DNA of 64,000 nt from the NCBI RefSeq assembly GCF_015244565.1, contig NZ_JABCQG010000015.1, positions 1 through 64,000 on the forward strand, read 5' to 3'. Both the position numbers and the translations under genes were made by a program. The notes below the pieces were generated by a model that was given only the letters and a program-made list of their open reading frames with translations, searched no databases and had not been told where the DNA came from. Positions 26,616 through 35,333 of the stretch are shown piece by piece; positions within the stretch are counted from its first letter, which is position 1, and each line of letters starts with the position of its first letter. The DNA comes from Gluconobacter vitians. Its GTDB lineage: Bacteria; Pseudomonadota; Alphaproteobacteria; Acetobacterales; Acetobacteraceae.

Positions 26616-27028
26616 CTGGAAATACTCTCTACTCGGCTGATGCCTGCAATGCGTTCAGGAAAGGCCGACTTTCCGGCGCAAGGCACGGTATCGTGATTGA
26701 GGCACCGTTCATACGGAATGCCCTTCCGCAGGGCAAGCCACCCGCCAAATGAAAACCCCGATATCACCATTTTTATTTCAAGGCATGACGCTGTTTGGTT
26801 TCTAAGTTCCAAAAATAACATTATCAGCGCAATAATACGAATTAGATGTGTTAATAGCCGTTTTCCGAAATCCCGCTCCTTTCCTGCACAGGGCGCAGCA
26901 CAGGCTTGAATGCGTGCCGCAAAAGAAGCCAGACAGTCGGACAGTCACTAAATGATCGGTAATTTGCCCGATCCGTCCCTATGAAATATCCATACGAGTC
27001 AGAACCGAATATTCACGGAGTCAATATC
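26616..27028. other. divergent intergenic region between edd and the YfdX gene
   Basis: 413 bases without a supported gene. The middle (about 26745-26870) is AT-rich and probably holds the edd promoter; a short direct repeat (gacagtcggacagtc) lies near 26933-26947 on the YfdX side. I could not fix a -35/-10 pair with confidence. Small open frames here look like chance. Confidence 0.5.
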
Positions 27029-27736
27029 ATGAAATTCATTCCCGCCATGGCTGCGATTTCAGCCCTTCTCTGCGCAACACCTCTGGCCGGTGCCGCTTCA
27101 CTTCACTCACATTGGGAGCAGTTCAAGGCACACCGGGCTTTTCACCATCTTTCTGCTGATGGACAGCGCGCTTTCCAGGACATCATGAGCGCCCGCGACA
27201 TCCTTCAGTCGGGGGGCAAGCCCGAAGCCGCCATCCCGGCGCTTTATGACGCCCAGAAGCGTCTTGCTGCTGCCGAAAAGGCCGACAAGAAGTTTCAGGC
27301 GGCCGAGAGCGATCTGCACCCTGCCCCGCAGCATCCCGTTGCGGCAAACCATCAGCCTGTCACGGGTCAGACCGACTGGCTTCCGGTTGGCGGTGAGTTC
27401 ATCGTGAATGAAACCCTCGCACCCGAAAAGAAGACGGCTGTTGCCTCGGCCAATGCTCAGCTGAAATCCGGCAATACAGATCAGGCCGCCGAGACGATGA
27501 AGGTCGTTGGTGAAGATACGGACTTCATCCTGGCGCTCGCTCCCATCACGCCGGTTCAGGGTGCGGTCTATCGTGCGACCGTATTCACGGAAGGCCATCA
27601 CCCGCAGGAAGCTGTTGATGCGCTGAACCAGGCTCTGGATTCGGTTATCTTCGTGTCCGAAAACGCCGTTGAATCACAGGCCCCGGCCACCGCGGCTCCG
27701 GCTCCGGCTCCGGCTCCGGCAGCTGCCACGAAGTAA
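27029..27736 (+). CDS. YfdX-family periplasmic protein
   Basis: 235 residues from ATG 27029, with ggag at 27017-27020; an in-frame ATG at 26981 would spoil the signal peptide. The signal peptide ends about residue 23 (LAGAA). The YfdX domain spans about 35-205, with MSARDILQSGGKPEAAIPAL and LPVGGEFIVNETLAPEK then AVDALNQALDSVIFVSE. YfdX is known from the enterobacterial acid-stress region next to oxalyl-CoA decarboxylase; its biochemical role is unsettled. Here it ends in an Ala-Pro repeat tail and stands alone, divergent from edd. Acid or organic-acid stress is a reasonable guess. Confidence 0.75.
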   Translation: MKFIPAMAAISALLCATPLAGAASLHSHWEQFKAHRAFHHLSADGQRAFQDIMSARDILQSGGKPEAAIPALYDAQKRLAAAEKADKKFQAAESDLHPAPQHPVAANHQPVTGQTDWLPVGGEFIVNETLAPEKKTAVASANAQLKSGNTDQAAETMKVVGEDTDFILALAPITPVQGAVYRATVFTEGHHPQEAVDALNQALDSVIFVSENAVESQAPATAAPAPAPAPAAATK

Positions 27737-27760
27737 TCTTCAAAGGCCCTGCCCTCAGAT

Positions 27761-27799
27761 AAAAAAAGCGCTGCAGGTCTGACCTGCAGCGCTTTTTTT
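27761..27799. terminator. bidirectional terminator, 19-bp perfect palindrome
   Basis: aaaaaaagcgctgcaggtc and its exact complement flank a single central base, giving a GC stem with a T-tract on either strand. It serves both the YfdX gene and the convergent NIPSNAP-accC-accB-aroQ unit. Confidence 0.95.
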
Positions 27800-27820
27800 G
27801 TACCTGTCTTTCAGGATATC

Positions 27821-28390
27821 TCAGCTCCAGGCGGAGCCCTGTGCCGGAAGCAGGATCGCATTTTCCATGGCAACCAGACCGCCACCGATCTTCGGCGGCC
27901 ACACACCGCTGGCCACGGCCTGCGCCCGGATCTCCAGACGGGCATTCATGTCTGCATACGGCCAGATATGCGCCAGCCTGGGCGTTCCCTCGATCGAAAT
28001 CATCCCGCAAAGCAGCGGGGACAGTTCCAGGCGTGCCGGAACCGCAGCGGCAAAAGCCTCTTCCACGTTCCCGACCTGTCCAAGCTTCAGATCGTAGCAG
28101 CGCCATTCATAGAGGCTGCCGTGCTCCCCGGCCGGAAGCAGCGGGGAAATGACGCGCCAGCTTGTCACCTCGACATTCTGCACAGGTTCTTCCGGAATAG
28201 CTGCAAGCACATCCGGACGCCCTTCCAGAAGGGCGTCATATGTGTCTGCCGTCCGGAAGAGGACAACCCGGTTCAGGACACCGATTTCACTCACCCAGAC
28301 GGCGAGCCCGTCACGGCCAGTGAGGGCAGAAACCACCTGCGGCATCTGTCCGATGCGGACATCGAGAACGATGGTTTCTGCGTAACTCAT
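27821..28390 (-). CDS. NIPSNAP-family protein
   Basis: 189 residues. Two ferredoxin-like halves can be seen: a degenerate first (about 1-85) and a typical second with YEWRCYDLKLGQVGNVEEAF and LAHIWPYADMNARLEIRAQA (about 92-160), as in NIPSNAP proteins, whose bacterial function is poorly known. It follows accC by 14 bases and is the last gene before the shared terminator, so it is co-transcribed with fatty-acid-synthesis genes, but that does not define its role. Confidence 0.8.
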   Translation of the reverse strand: MSYAETIVLDVRIGQMPQVVSALTGRDGLAVWVSEIGVLNRVVLFRTADTYDALLEGRPDVLAAIPEEPVQNVEVTSWRVISPLLPAGEHGSLYEWRCYDLKLGQVGNVEEAFAAAVPARLELSPLLCGMISIEGTPRLAHIWPYADMNARLEIRAQAVASGVWPPKIGGGLVAMENAILLPAQGSAWS

Positions 28391-28404
28391 GGGCTGTCTC
28401 CGGT

Positions 28405-29757
28405 TTATTTCCCTGCCTGCTGGGCAGCGACAAAGTTTTCCAGCCAGTGGATCGTATAATCCCCCTTCTGGAAAGACGGGTTCGCCAGAATCTTCTGATG
28501 CAGCGGGATGACCGTCTTCACACCGTCAACCACGCATTCGTCCAGGGCACGCTGCATGCGGGCAATAGCTTCGGCGCGGGTCGGGGCGTGAACGATCAGC
28601 TTGGCGATCATGCTGTCGTAATAAGGCGGGATGCGATAGCCAGCGTAAATGGCGCTGTCCATGCGGACACCCAGCCCACCCGGAGCATGGAACACCTTGA
28701 TCGTGCCGGGGCTTGGCATGAAGGTTTCCGGATCTTCGGCGTTGATACGGCACTCGATCGCATGGCCGGACATCTTGACGTCAGCCTGCGTGTAACCGAG
28801 CGGCTCACCAGATGCGATGCGGATCTGCTCGCGCACGAGATCCACATTGCAGACCATCTCCGTCACCGGATGCTCGACCTGAAGACGCGTGTTCATCTCG
28901 ATGAAGCAAAACTGACCGTCCTGATACAGGAACTCGAGCGTCCCGGCATTGCGATAGCCCATACGCGAGAGGGCCTCGGTCGCAGTGCGGCCGATTTCCT
29001 CACGCTCGGCATCCGTCAGGGCCGGCGAACCGGCTTCTTCCAGAAGCTTCTGGTGACGGCGTTGCAGCGAGCAGTCACGCTCACCGAAATGCACAACATT
29101 ACCATGCGCATCGCCAAGGATCTGAAGCTCGATGTGACGCGGGCGGTTGAGATACTTCTCGAGATAGACCTCGTCATTGCCGAAGGCCGCACGGGCTTCG
29201 GCACGGGCCACCGACCAGGCTTCCTCGATGTCGTCCGGTGTCATTGCGACCTTCATGCCGCGTCCACCGCCACCGGCGGCAGCCTTGATCAGGACCGGAT
29301 AACCGACCTTCTCGGCCACTTCGCAGGCGGCCTGCAGATCCGGCAGGGCGCCGTCAGAGCCCGGAACCAGCGGTACACCGAGCGCGCGCATGGTCGTCTT
29401 GGCCGTGATCTTGTCGCCCATCGTGCGGATGTGCTCGGCCGTCGGACCGATGAACGCGAGGCCGTGTTCTTCCACGGTCTCGGCGAATTCGGCGTTTTCC
29501 GACAGGAAGCCATAGCCCGGATGAATGGCATCCGCGCCCGTGATCGTTGCAGCCGAGAGAATGGCAGCCACGTTCAGATAGGAGTCGCGGGCGCTCGGCG
29601 GACCGATGCAGACGGCTTCATCGGCAAGACGCACATGCATTGCATCGGCGTCGGCCGTCGAATGCACGGCAACGGTTTTGATGCCCATCTCGCGGCAGGC
29701 GCGCTGGATACGCAGCGCGATCTCGCCCCGGTTGGCAATGAGGACCTTGGAAATCAT
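28405..29757 (-). CDS. accC: acetyl-CoA carboxylase, biotin carboxylase subunit
   Basis: 450 residues. AccC carboxylates the biotin on AccB using ATP and bicarbonate. Visible blocks: [20 protein letters not shown] at the start, the Gly-rich ATP-grasp loop [12 protein letters not shown] (about 159-170), [39 protein letters not shown] and EHPVTE. Catalytic Glu and Arg residues of the active site are intact. It starts on the base where accB ends. Confidence 0.96.
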   Translation of the reverse strand: MISKVLIANRGEIALRIQRACREMGIKTVAVHSTADADAMHVRLADEAVCIGPPSARDSYLNVAAILSAATITGADAIHPGYGFLSENAEFAETVEEHGLAFIGPTAEHIRTMGDKITAKTTMRALGVPLVPGSDGALPDLQAACEVAEKVGYPVLIKAAAGGGGRGMKVAMTPDDIEEAWSVARAEARAAFGNDEVYLEKYLNRPRHIELQILGDAHGNVVHFGERDCSLQRRHQKLLEEAGSPALTDAEREEIGRTATEALSRMGYRNAGTLEFLYQDGQFCFIEMNTRLQVEHPVTEMVCNVDLVREQIRIASGEPLGYTQADVKMSGHAIECRINAEDPETFMPSPGTIKVFHAPGGLGVRMDSAIYAGYRIPPYYDSMIAKLIVHAPTRAEAIARMQRALDECVVDGVKTVIPLHQKILANPSFQKGDYTIHWLENFVAAQQAGK

Positions 29758-30215
29758 TACTCGATGATCGCCAGGGCTTCGCCGAACTCGACCGGCTGAC
29801 CGGACTCGACCAGGAACTTCGTCAGCGTACCGGCGCGGGGCGCCTTGATCTGGTTGAAGGTCTTCATGGCTTCGATCAGCATGATCGTCTGACCGGCAGC
29901 AACCGGCTGGCCTTCAACGGCGAATGGCGGGGATGCCGGATCTGGCGTGAGATACGCCACGCCGACCATCGGGCTCGGAACCATGCCCGGATGCTTGGCC
30001 GGATCTGCCGGAGCGGCGACGGCCACTGCAGCGGCCGGGGCAGCAGCAGGTGCCGCAGGCGCGGCGGCCGGAGCAGCAGCCTGGACCACACTGACATTGC
30101 GGGCCACGCGGATCCGGCTGTCAGCTTCGGAAATCTCGATTTCGGTCAGGCCGGTTTCGGTCAGAATATCGGCCAATGCCCGAATGGCATCCTTGTCCAC
30201 GAGCATACGGCTCAT
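29757..30215 (-). CDS. accB: acetyl-CoA carboxylase biotin carboxyl carrier protein
   Basis: 152 residues. The N-terminal dimer part is followed by an Ala-Pro linker (about 46-70), then the biotinyl domain with Lys118 in [11 protein letters not shown] as the biotin site. The thumb loop [20 protein letters not shown] is typical of AccB. It overlaps aroQ by four bases and accC by one, making a tightly coupled unit. Confidence 0.96.
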   Translation of the reverse strand: MSRMLVDKDAIRALADILTETGLTEIEISEADSRIRVARNVSVVQAAAPAAAPAAPAAAPAAAVAVAAPADPAKHPGMVPSPMVGVAYLTPDPASPPFAVEGQPVAAGQTIMLIEAMKTFNQIKAPRAGTLTKFLVESGQPVEFGEALAIIE

Positions 30216-30661
30216 CCTTCGTCTTCGATCATGTCGGTTATTGCCTGAAGCGCGTGCGCGTATCCCCTGACGCCGAGGCCACAGATCACGCCGATGGCGG
30301 CCTGCGAGACGTAGGTGTGATGACGGAACGGCTCCCTGCGATGGATATTGGAAATATGAACCTCAACCACGGGCAGCTCGACCGCCAGAAGCGCATCGAG
30401 CAGGGCAATCGAGGTATGTCCGTAAGCGGCAGGATTGATCACGATTCCGTCTGCACGGCCGCGACATTCCTGCACCCAGGACACAAGTTCACCCTCTCCG
30501 TTCGTCTGGCGGAAATCAATGGCGACATCAAGCCGTTCGGCAGCCTGAATACACACCTGCTCAACATCGTCGAGCGTGGCGTGACCATAGATTCCGGGCT
30601 GGCGAAGACCCAGCATATTGAGATTCGGACCGTTAAGAACGGTGATCAGAGGGCGTTTCAT
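30212..30661 (-). CDS. aroQ: type II 3-dehydroquinate dehydratase
   Basis: 149 residues from ATG 30661; a longer start at 30694 adds 11 residues not usual in the family. AroQ makes 3-dehydroshikimate for aromatic amino acid synthesis. Family blocks: VLNGPNLNMLGLRQPGIYG with catalytic Tyr25, INPAAYGHTSIALLDAL, and VEVHISNIHRREPFR with the catalytic His. The aroQ-accB-accC order is a common alphaproteobacterial arrangement. Confidence 0.93.
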   Translation of the reverse strand: MKRPLITVLNGPNLNMLGLRQPGIYGHATLDDVEQVCIQAAERLDVAIDFRQTNGEGELVSWVQECRGRADGIVINPAAYGHTSIALLDALLAVELPVVEVHISNIHRREPFRHHTYVSQAAIGVICGLGVRGYAHALQAITDMIEDEG

Positions 30662-30814
30662 CTGGCCGCGCGATAGCACTTTCGGAGCTATCATGAAAGC
30701 GTCATTGCCCTATTGCTGCCGTCTTCAGGGCGTCCAAAAGGGGACAGGGCCGCATTTTTGTGCTATCCGGCAGGAACTGAGCCCGTTTCGTTCACTGGAG
30801 AAGAACCTGACATA

Positions 30815-31438
30815 GTGCGCTTTGACCTGTCTGCCCTTCGCAAACCCTTCCGTTTCCTACCGCTGCGCAGCATGACGTTCGCCGTCGCTCTCGCCGGGCT
30901 TGCGGGTCATCACACCGCTCTTGCGAGTGACGATTCCGCCACTGATGGAACGCCAAAGACAAGCTGGGCAGAGTCAGTCCGGACTGCACTGGCAAACCGT
31001 GCGCATCAGGCGGTTCATGCCTGGTCCCAGCATGGGGTGGCCAGCTGGTACGGCCGACACTTTCATGGACAACGCACGGCTAGCGGGACGGTTTTCAACA
31101 CCAATGATCTGACAGCGGCGCACCCTTCCCTGCCGATCGGCACGAAGCTTCTCGTGACATCGCAGGATACGGGACGCTCGGTCGTGGTGACAGTCAATGA
31201 CCGTGGTCCGTTCAACAGCCGCATCATCGACCTGTCCCATGCTGCCGCTGCGAAGATCGGAATGCTTGGCGCGGGCACGGCGCATGTCACGATCGCGAAA
31301 ATGACCGAGATGGCGCCGTCCATGCAGCCCACCACCGAGCCGGAAGTGGCGGAAGCCGATCCTTCGGACACCAGCGCACAGGCGATCCAGGCCGCGGGAA
31401 GCACGGGCTCCCAGCGTACCCCGCACCATCACCGCTGA
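30815..31438 (+). CDS. rlpA: RlpA-like septal ring lytic transglycosylase / double-psi beta-barrel protein
   Basis: 207 residues from GTG 30815 (ggag at 30797-30800); ATG 30872 is an alternative and would give a shorter signal. A signal-like segment (about 19-35, TFAVALAGLAGHHTALA) leads to the barrel domain: GVASWYGRHFHGQRTASGTV, then LPIGTKLLVT and VTVNDRGPFNSRIIDLSHAA with the conserved Asp of RlpA. RlpA cuts glycan strands lacking stem peptides at the septum. It lacks the C-terminal SPOR domain; the end is a short Glu/His-rich tail. No lipobox Cys was seen. Confidence 0.85.
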   Translation: MRFDLSALRKPFRFLPLRSMTFAVALAGLAGHHTALASDDSATDGTPKTSWAESVRTALANRAHQAVHAWSQHGVASWYGRHFHGQRTASGTVFNTNDLTAAHPSLPIGTKLLVTSQDTGRSVVVTVNDRGPFNSRIIDLSHAAAAKIGMLGAGTAHVTIAKMTEMAPSMQPTTEPEVAEADPSDTSAQAIQAAGSTGSQRTPHHHR

Positions 31439-31461
31439 TAACCGGTAAGGCCTGAAGCTTT

Positions 31462-32508
31462 TCAGGCCGCTCCGGGCTGTGGGGGCACAGCCTGACTTTG
31501 CCCTGCCCGCGCCTCGAGGCTGGCATTCAGTTCTGCCCCGAACAGCACGACATAAGCACTCACGAAAAACCACATCATGATGGCGGCCACCGCACCGAGA
31601 GGTCCGTAGGTTGCGCCATAGCTCGCGAAATGCGCGACATACCATGAAAAGCCGAGTGAGGTTGCGACCCACAGGATCGTCGCCAGTGCGGAACCGGGGA
31701 AAATCCAGCGCCATTTCGTATGCACACGACAGGGTGCGAAACGATAAAGCAGTGTTACGGCAATGAAGACGAACAGCAGCATCAGAATCGGTGCGAGCGT
31801 ATGCACGACCATGGGCGCGCCATAGGACAGCAGCAGATCGACCGGAAACGGCGGATCGCTTAGAAAGCTGACATGACGTGGCAGATAATCCACCAGGGCC
31901 GGTGCCGCCACCATCAGGGCAAGGGTCAGAGCCGCCCCCAGAATGGCCATCAGCGTGGTTGAGAGCGCAATTGCCTGAAACTTCAGGAAACTGCGGGTTT
32001 CCTGCGCATTATAGGCCATATTGAGTGCCGACAGGACGGACTTCGTACTCGCGGAAGCCGACCACAGAGCCACCGACAGCGAAAAGATCAGCCCGATCGT
32101 CAGCGAGGAATGGGGCTGGGAAATCAGCTCATGGATGCGGTCCCCGATCAATTCATAGGCCGAGGGGGGCAGAAGATGGCGGAGCACTTCGAGCTGCGGT
32201 TCGACTGTCTGAAGATCAAAGGCCAGACCGTACAGGGAGATCAGGCTGGAAATGGCGGGAAAGAGCGAGAGCGTGGCATAGAACGCGCATCCTGCTGCAG
32301 ACAGGGATGTCTGGCTGGACCCCACCTCGGCAAACAGGTGCTTGGCGACAACCCGCCAGGCCGCATGATGCAACCGGTCCGGAGCCGCTGCAACCGTCGG
32401 ATCATTCGGTTGCGTCGCAGCGCCGGGCTTCGCAGGCTCCGAAGATCCGGCTTGATCCGGCACGGCATGGGAACCGGAAATGGTCGCAGACTCGGATGTT
32501 AAACTCAC
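31462..32508 (-). CDS. YihY/BrkB-family inner membrane protein
   Basis: 348 residues with about six membrane helices. Family marks: ASTSLSAAGCAFYATLSLFPA-like start of the core (residues about 68-90), SALNMAYNAQETRSFLKFQA, and RFAPCRVHTKWRWIFPGSAL then YGPLGAVAAIMMWFFVSAYV. The family was once called RNase BN but that role was disproved for the YihY branch; function is unknown. A long Ala/Pro-rich N-terminal segment precedes the first helix. Convergent with rlpA. Confidence 0.85.
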   Translation of the reverse strand: MSLTSESATISGSHAVPDQAGSSEPAKPGAATQPNDPTVAAAPDRLHHAAWRVVAKHLFAEVGSSQTSLSAAGCAFYATLSLFPAISSLISLYGLAFDLQTVEPQLEVLRHLLPPSAYELIGDRIHELISQPHSSLTIGLIFSLSVALWSASASTKSVLSALNMAYNAQETRSFLKFQAIALSTTLMAILGAALTLALMVAAPALVDYLPRHVSFLSDPPFPVDLLLSYGAPMVVHTLAPILMLLFVFIAVTLLYRFAPCRVHTKWRWIFPGSALATILWVATSLGFSWYVAHFASYGATYGPLGAVAAIMMWFFVSAYVVLFGAELNASLEARAGQSQAVPPQPGAA

Positions 32509-32672
32509 GCAGGGTGTCCTCGGCAGTTTCCTGTTGGGGGCAGCGGTCGGCCTCGTTTCCTTCCGATCCTAATGGCTGGTGAAGACCATTCCGGATCAGA
32601 ACGATACGAGCCAGTACCTACGCGAAAGAGGCCTTCCGCGTTCCGAATTCGCCCTGATTCAGCCCTTCAATA

Positions 32673-32701
32673 TTGGCAAAAGCGTCACAATGCAAAATTA
32701 T
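32673..32701 (+). promoter_or_regulatory. candidate sigma-70 promoter for the decarboxylase gene
   Basis: ttggca (32673-32678) and aattat (32696-32701) are 17 bases apart. The implied transcript starts near 32708 and has a leader of about 210 bases. The surrounding bases are AT-rich against a GC-rich background. Confidence 0.45.
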
Positions 32702-32708
32702 CGGTTGC

Positions 32709-32920
32709 ATGACGCGGGGTTTGGTCCCATATGCCCCCCTCACGCAGCAACGCACGTGCCACTGGCCCACTCGAGGTTACGCAACGACGTCAAGCGTTCT
32801 GGCCTTCAGGAATCCACCCGTTACGGATTCCCGCTATTCGCCGGTCCGTTCGACCGTTTCGCAACACACTCGCAGGGCGACATCGTTCCCTGACGAGTCC
32901 GGTTCTGGGAATTGAGTGTC
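32709..32920 (+). promoter_or_regulatory. long leader of the ornithine/lysine decarboxylase gene
   Basis: No supported gene lies between the YihY gene start (32508) and 32921. The leader can form hairpins, for example ggaatcc/ggattcc (32815-32821 and 32831-32837), and frames here stay open by GC content. Ornithine decarboxylase genes of Alphaproteobacteria can carry the speF leader RNA motif; whether this is one cannot be told by eye. Confidence 0.4.
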
Positions 32921-34060
32921 ATGACTCCCAAAATCACCCGTTTCCTTGCCGAGCAGCAGCCGGCAACCCCCTGTCTCGTCGTCGATCTCGACGTCGTGGA
33001 GACGCATTACCGTGCCCTGCACGATGCGCTTCCGGAAGCGAAAATCTATTACGCCATCAAGGCCAACCCGGCCCCGGCCATTCTCGACCGGCTTGTCGGT
33101 CTGGGCTCTTCGTTTGATGCCGCATCCCTTGCGGAAATCCGGATGTGCGTCGACGCAGGCGCAACGCCGGACCGGATCTCCTACGGCAATACGCTGAAGA
33201 AGGCCGAATGGATCCGCGAAGCGCATGCACTGGGCATCGACCTCTTCGTGTTCGACAGCATCGAAGAGCTGGAAAAGCTCGGCAAACACGCTCCGGGCGC
33301 ACGCGTTTTCTGCCGTCTGGCCGTCGAAAACGAAGGCGCGGACTGGCCCCTTTCGCGTAAGTTCGGCACCACGCTGAACCATGCCCGCAACCTGATGCTG
33401 CACGCCCGCGATCTTGGACTGAAGCCTTATGGCCTGTCGTTCCATGTCGGCAGCCAGCAGACGGGTGTTGCCGCCTATGATCATGCGATCGCCAAGGCAG
33501 CTGGTCTGTATCATGACCTGCGTGCGCAGGGCGTGGACCTCCAGATGCTGAATCTGGGTGGCGGCTTCCCAACGCATTACCGCGAAAACGTGCCCTCCGT
33601 TCAGGACTTCGCCGACACGATCCATGCGTCCCTGAAAAAGCATTTCCCGGATGGCGCGCCCGAAATCCTGCTGGAGCCGGGCCGTTATATGGTCGGACAG
33701 TCCGGCGTGGTGTCGAGCGAGGTTATTCTCGTCAGCCGTCGCGGTGGCGCTGCGGGTGATCCGCGCTGGGTCTATCTCGATATCGGGCGCTTCGGTGGCC
33801 TGGCCGAGACCGAAGGCGAAGCCATCCGCTACACCTTCCGCACGTCCCGTGACTCCGAGGGTGCTGTGCGCTCCCCCTGCGTCGTGGCTGGTCCGAGCTG
33901 TGACGGTGTGGACATCATGTATGAGAAGAACCGTATTCCGCTGCCGGATTCTCTTGAATGTGGGGACCGTATCGAGATCCTGGCCACAGGCGCCTATGTC
34001 TCGACCTACTGCTCCGTCGGCTTCAATGGCTTCCCGCCCCTGAACGAGCATTACATCTGA
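32921..34060 (+). CDS. fold-III PLP decarboxylase, ornithine/lysine decarboxylase type
   Basis: 379 residues from ATG 32921; an in-frame TTG at 32912 lacks a better site. Alanine-racemase-type fold: the PLP lysine is in IYYAIKANPAP (about residue 47), LSFHVGSQQ, LNLGGGFPTHY and EPGRYMVGQSGV bind cofactor and substrate, and GPSCDGVDIM with CGDRIEILATGAY supply the second-subunit active-site residues (Cys, Asp). The length of about 380 fits bacterial ornithine decarboxylases of this fold, which make putrescine, rather than diaminopimelate decarboxylase (about 420). Some members also accept lysine. A hairpin terminator follows. Confidence 0.88.
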   Translation: MTPKITRFLAEQQPATPCLVVDLDVVETHYRALHDALPEAKIYYAIKANPAPAILDRLVGLGSSFDAASLAEIRMCVDAGATPDRISYGNTLKKAEWIREAHALGIDLFVFDSIEELEKLGKHAPGARVFCRLAVENEGADWPLSRKFGTTLNHARNLMLHARDLGLKPYGLSFHVGSQQTGVAAYDHAIAKAAGLYHDLRAQGVDLQMLNLGGGFPTHYRENVPSVQDFADTIHASLKKHFPDGAPEILLEPGRYMVGQSGVVSSEVILVSRRGGAAGDPRWVYLDIGRFGGLAETEGEAIRYTFRTSRDSEGAVRSPCVVAGPSCDGVDIMYEKNRIPLPDSLECGDRIEILATGAYVSTYCSVGFNGFPPLNEHYI

Positions 34061-34069
34061 TAATTGCCG

Positions 34070-34093
34070 CTCCGGACCTTTCAGGGTCCGGAG
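34070..34093 (+). terminator. hairpin after the decarboxylase gene
   Basis: A perfect 9-bp stem (ctccggacc/ggtccggag) with a 6-base loop lies nine bases after the stop. The T-tract after it is weak, so termination may be partial. Confidence 0.6.
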
Positions 34094-34192
34094 GCACTTT
34101 CCACCTCCGCGTCACTGGACGCGGGCGGACGGCCTTCCGATATGAAGCGGACAGACATTCCTGTCTGCCATTCCCGTTAGAAGGTTTTTTTC

Positions 34193-34399
34193 ATGAAGCT
34201 TAGTGCACGCAACCAGCTCAAGGGCCGGATCACGAACATACTCAAGGGTGCAACGACATCTCACATCACCATCGACGTCAACGGCACGGTCATTACCAGC
34301 GCCATCACCAATGAAGCCGTGGCCGATCTGGGACTTGAGGTCGGCAAGGAGGCCTATGCCGTGATCAAGGCCTCCAGCGTCATGGTTGGCGTGGACTGA
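34193..34399 (+). CDS. mop: molbindin (Mop/TOBE domain molybdate-binding protein)
   Basis: 68 residues after agaagg at 34179-34184. The single TOBE domain is complete: LSARNQLKGRITNILKGATT, then VTIDVNG-like HITIDVNGTVITSAITNEAV, and AYAVIKASSVMVGVD. Molbindins assemble as hexamers and store or buffer molybdate in the cytoplasm. It lies beside the molybdopterin synthesis cluster, which supports that role. Confidence 0.92.
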   Translation: MKLSARNQLKGRITNILKGATTSHITIDVNGTVITSAITNEAVADLGLEVGKEAYAVIKASSVMVGVD

Positions 34400-34430
34400 C
34401 CTTTCACTAAAAGCGCCTTTCCGGGAGACG

Positions 34431-34646
34431 TTATCCCTGGAACGGCGCTTCCAGCCCGGACTGATACCCCAGGGCTGACAGAAGATCTTCGGCGGAGATT
34501 TCGAGATTCAGGCAGGCCAGCCAGCAGAATCCGACCACGCCGACAGCCAGCAGCAACAGACAGACCGTCATGTGTTCCAGCTCCTCAAGCCCTCTGGGGC
34601 GCGCAGCTGCGCGGACCCGGTTGGGGCGTGTGCCCAGCGACATCAT
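34431..34646 (-). CDS. small membrane protein coupled to a Fur-controlled gene
   Basis: 71 residues. The start overlaps the stop of the preceding gene (TGATG), which suggests translational coupling and is the main reason to accept it. After a basic N-terminus there is one hydrophobic helix (about 27-46, TVCLLLLAVGVVGFCWLACL) and an acidic tail. No family recognised. It might be an accessory membrane subunit of an iron-related function, inferred only from the upstream Fur-like site. Confidence 0.5.
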   Translation of the reverse strand: MMSLGTRPNRVRAAARPRGLEELEHMTVCLLLLAVGVVGFCWLACLNLEISAEDLLSALGYQSGLEAPFQG

Positions 34647-35221
34647 CAGTGCACCATCCGGTTTGCGTCATGCAGCGGACCGCTATCCTGCGGCCACAGA
34701 ACCCGCATCCGCGACGGACTGACCGATCGCCAGCGGCTGATCGACGACAATGCGCCGCCACCGGAAATCGTGGTCTCATCCTGAAGCAGTTTTTTCGGCA
34801 GCCAATGCCCCGCTCCGGCCAGACAGTCGGCCAGTAACGTCAGGGCCATTGCAAGGCACCCCTGCACGAAGCGATCCGGAAAGACTTCCGCCAGGAGCAC
34901 GAAGACTTCCCGCTGGCCCTCGTTCTGGGCGGCGATGATCCCGCGCAGAAACCGTTCTTCCAGCGCCGTCAGGGACAGCATGCCCGGCGCATTCACGGCA
35001 AGGAGCGGCTCATCTGCCGCCTTCAGATGATAGGTCGCATCCGCAAAGACCCCTTCCGCAGCATCAAGGGCCGGGCGGAAGCAGGCGGGAAACAGGCCGT
35101 CGGTCGTCTTTGTCTCGGGGCAGCTTGGCAAGCGGTAATGGCTGATGAGGCAGCGAATGCTCCATAGCGCGAGCCGTTCACAGCAGCAGAGATCGGACAG
35201 GGAAAGCGACAGCCGTGTCAT
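34646..35221 (-). CDS. uncharacterised protein, probably Fur-regulated
   Basis: 191 residues, with ggag about nine bases before the ATG. Cys and Leu are common near the start (SLSDLCCCERLALWSIRC) and the middle is a helical leucine-rich region (about 85-140). No membrane helix is obvious and no family is recognised. The three adjacent Cys could bind metal. A Fur-box-like dyad sits 40 bases upstream, so it is likely expressed under iron shortage. Confidence 0.6.
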   Translation of the reverse strand: MTRLSLSLSDLCCCERLALWSIRCLISHYRLPSCPETKTTDGLFPACFRPALDAAEGVFADATYHLKAADEPLLAVNAPGMLSLTALEERFLRGIIAAQNEGQREVFVLLAEVFPDRFVQGCLAMALTLLADCLAGAGHWLPKKLLQDETTISGGGALSSISRWRSVSPSRMRVLWPQDSGPLHDANRMVH

Positions 35222-35260
35222 GGGGAAACTCCGAATCAGCAGAACCGGAGTTACCCTAAT

Positions 35261-35275
35261 TGAGAATGATTTTCA
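35261..35275 (-). promoter_or_regulatory. Fur-box-like operator
   Basis: tgagaatgattttca is a 7-1-7 dyad (6 of 7 pairs) that matches the gataat-n-attatc core of Fur sites. It lies 40-54 bases before the ATG at 35221, where an operator overlapping the promoter would be expected. Confidence 0.6.
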
Positions 35276-35333
35276 GTTACAACTTAAAAACGCTCCGCAG
35301 GGCATAAAGATACGGCCCTGCGGAAACGCTCAG

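Noticed and set aside
26606-26821. 71-codon minus-strand frame upstream of edd
   Set aside because: It overlaps the edd start and promoter region and shows no ribosome site or conserved pattern.
28447-29799. 450-codon plus-strand frame opposite accC
   Set aside because: Antisense shadow of accC; Arg/His/Gly-rich with no motif.
32579-32893. 104-codon frame in the leader of the decarboxylase gene
   Set aside because: It begins upstream of the likely promoter, all three frames are open here, and there is no ribosome site. A shorter leader peptide remains possible but is not shown.
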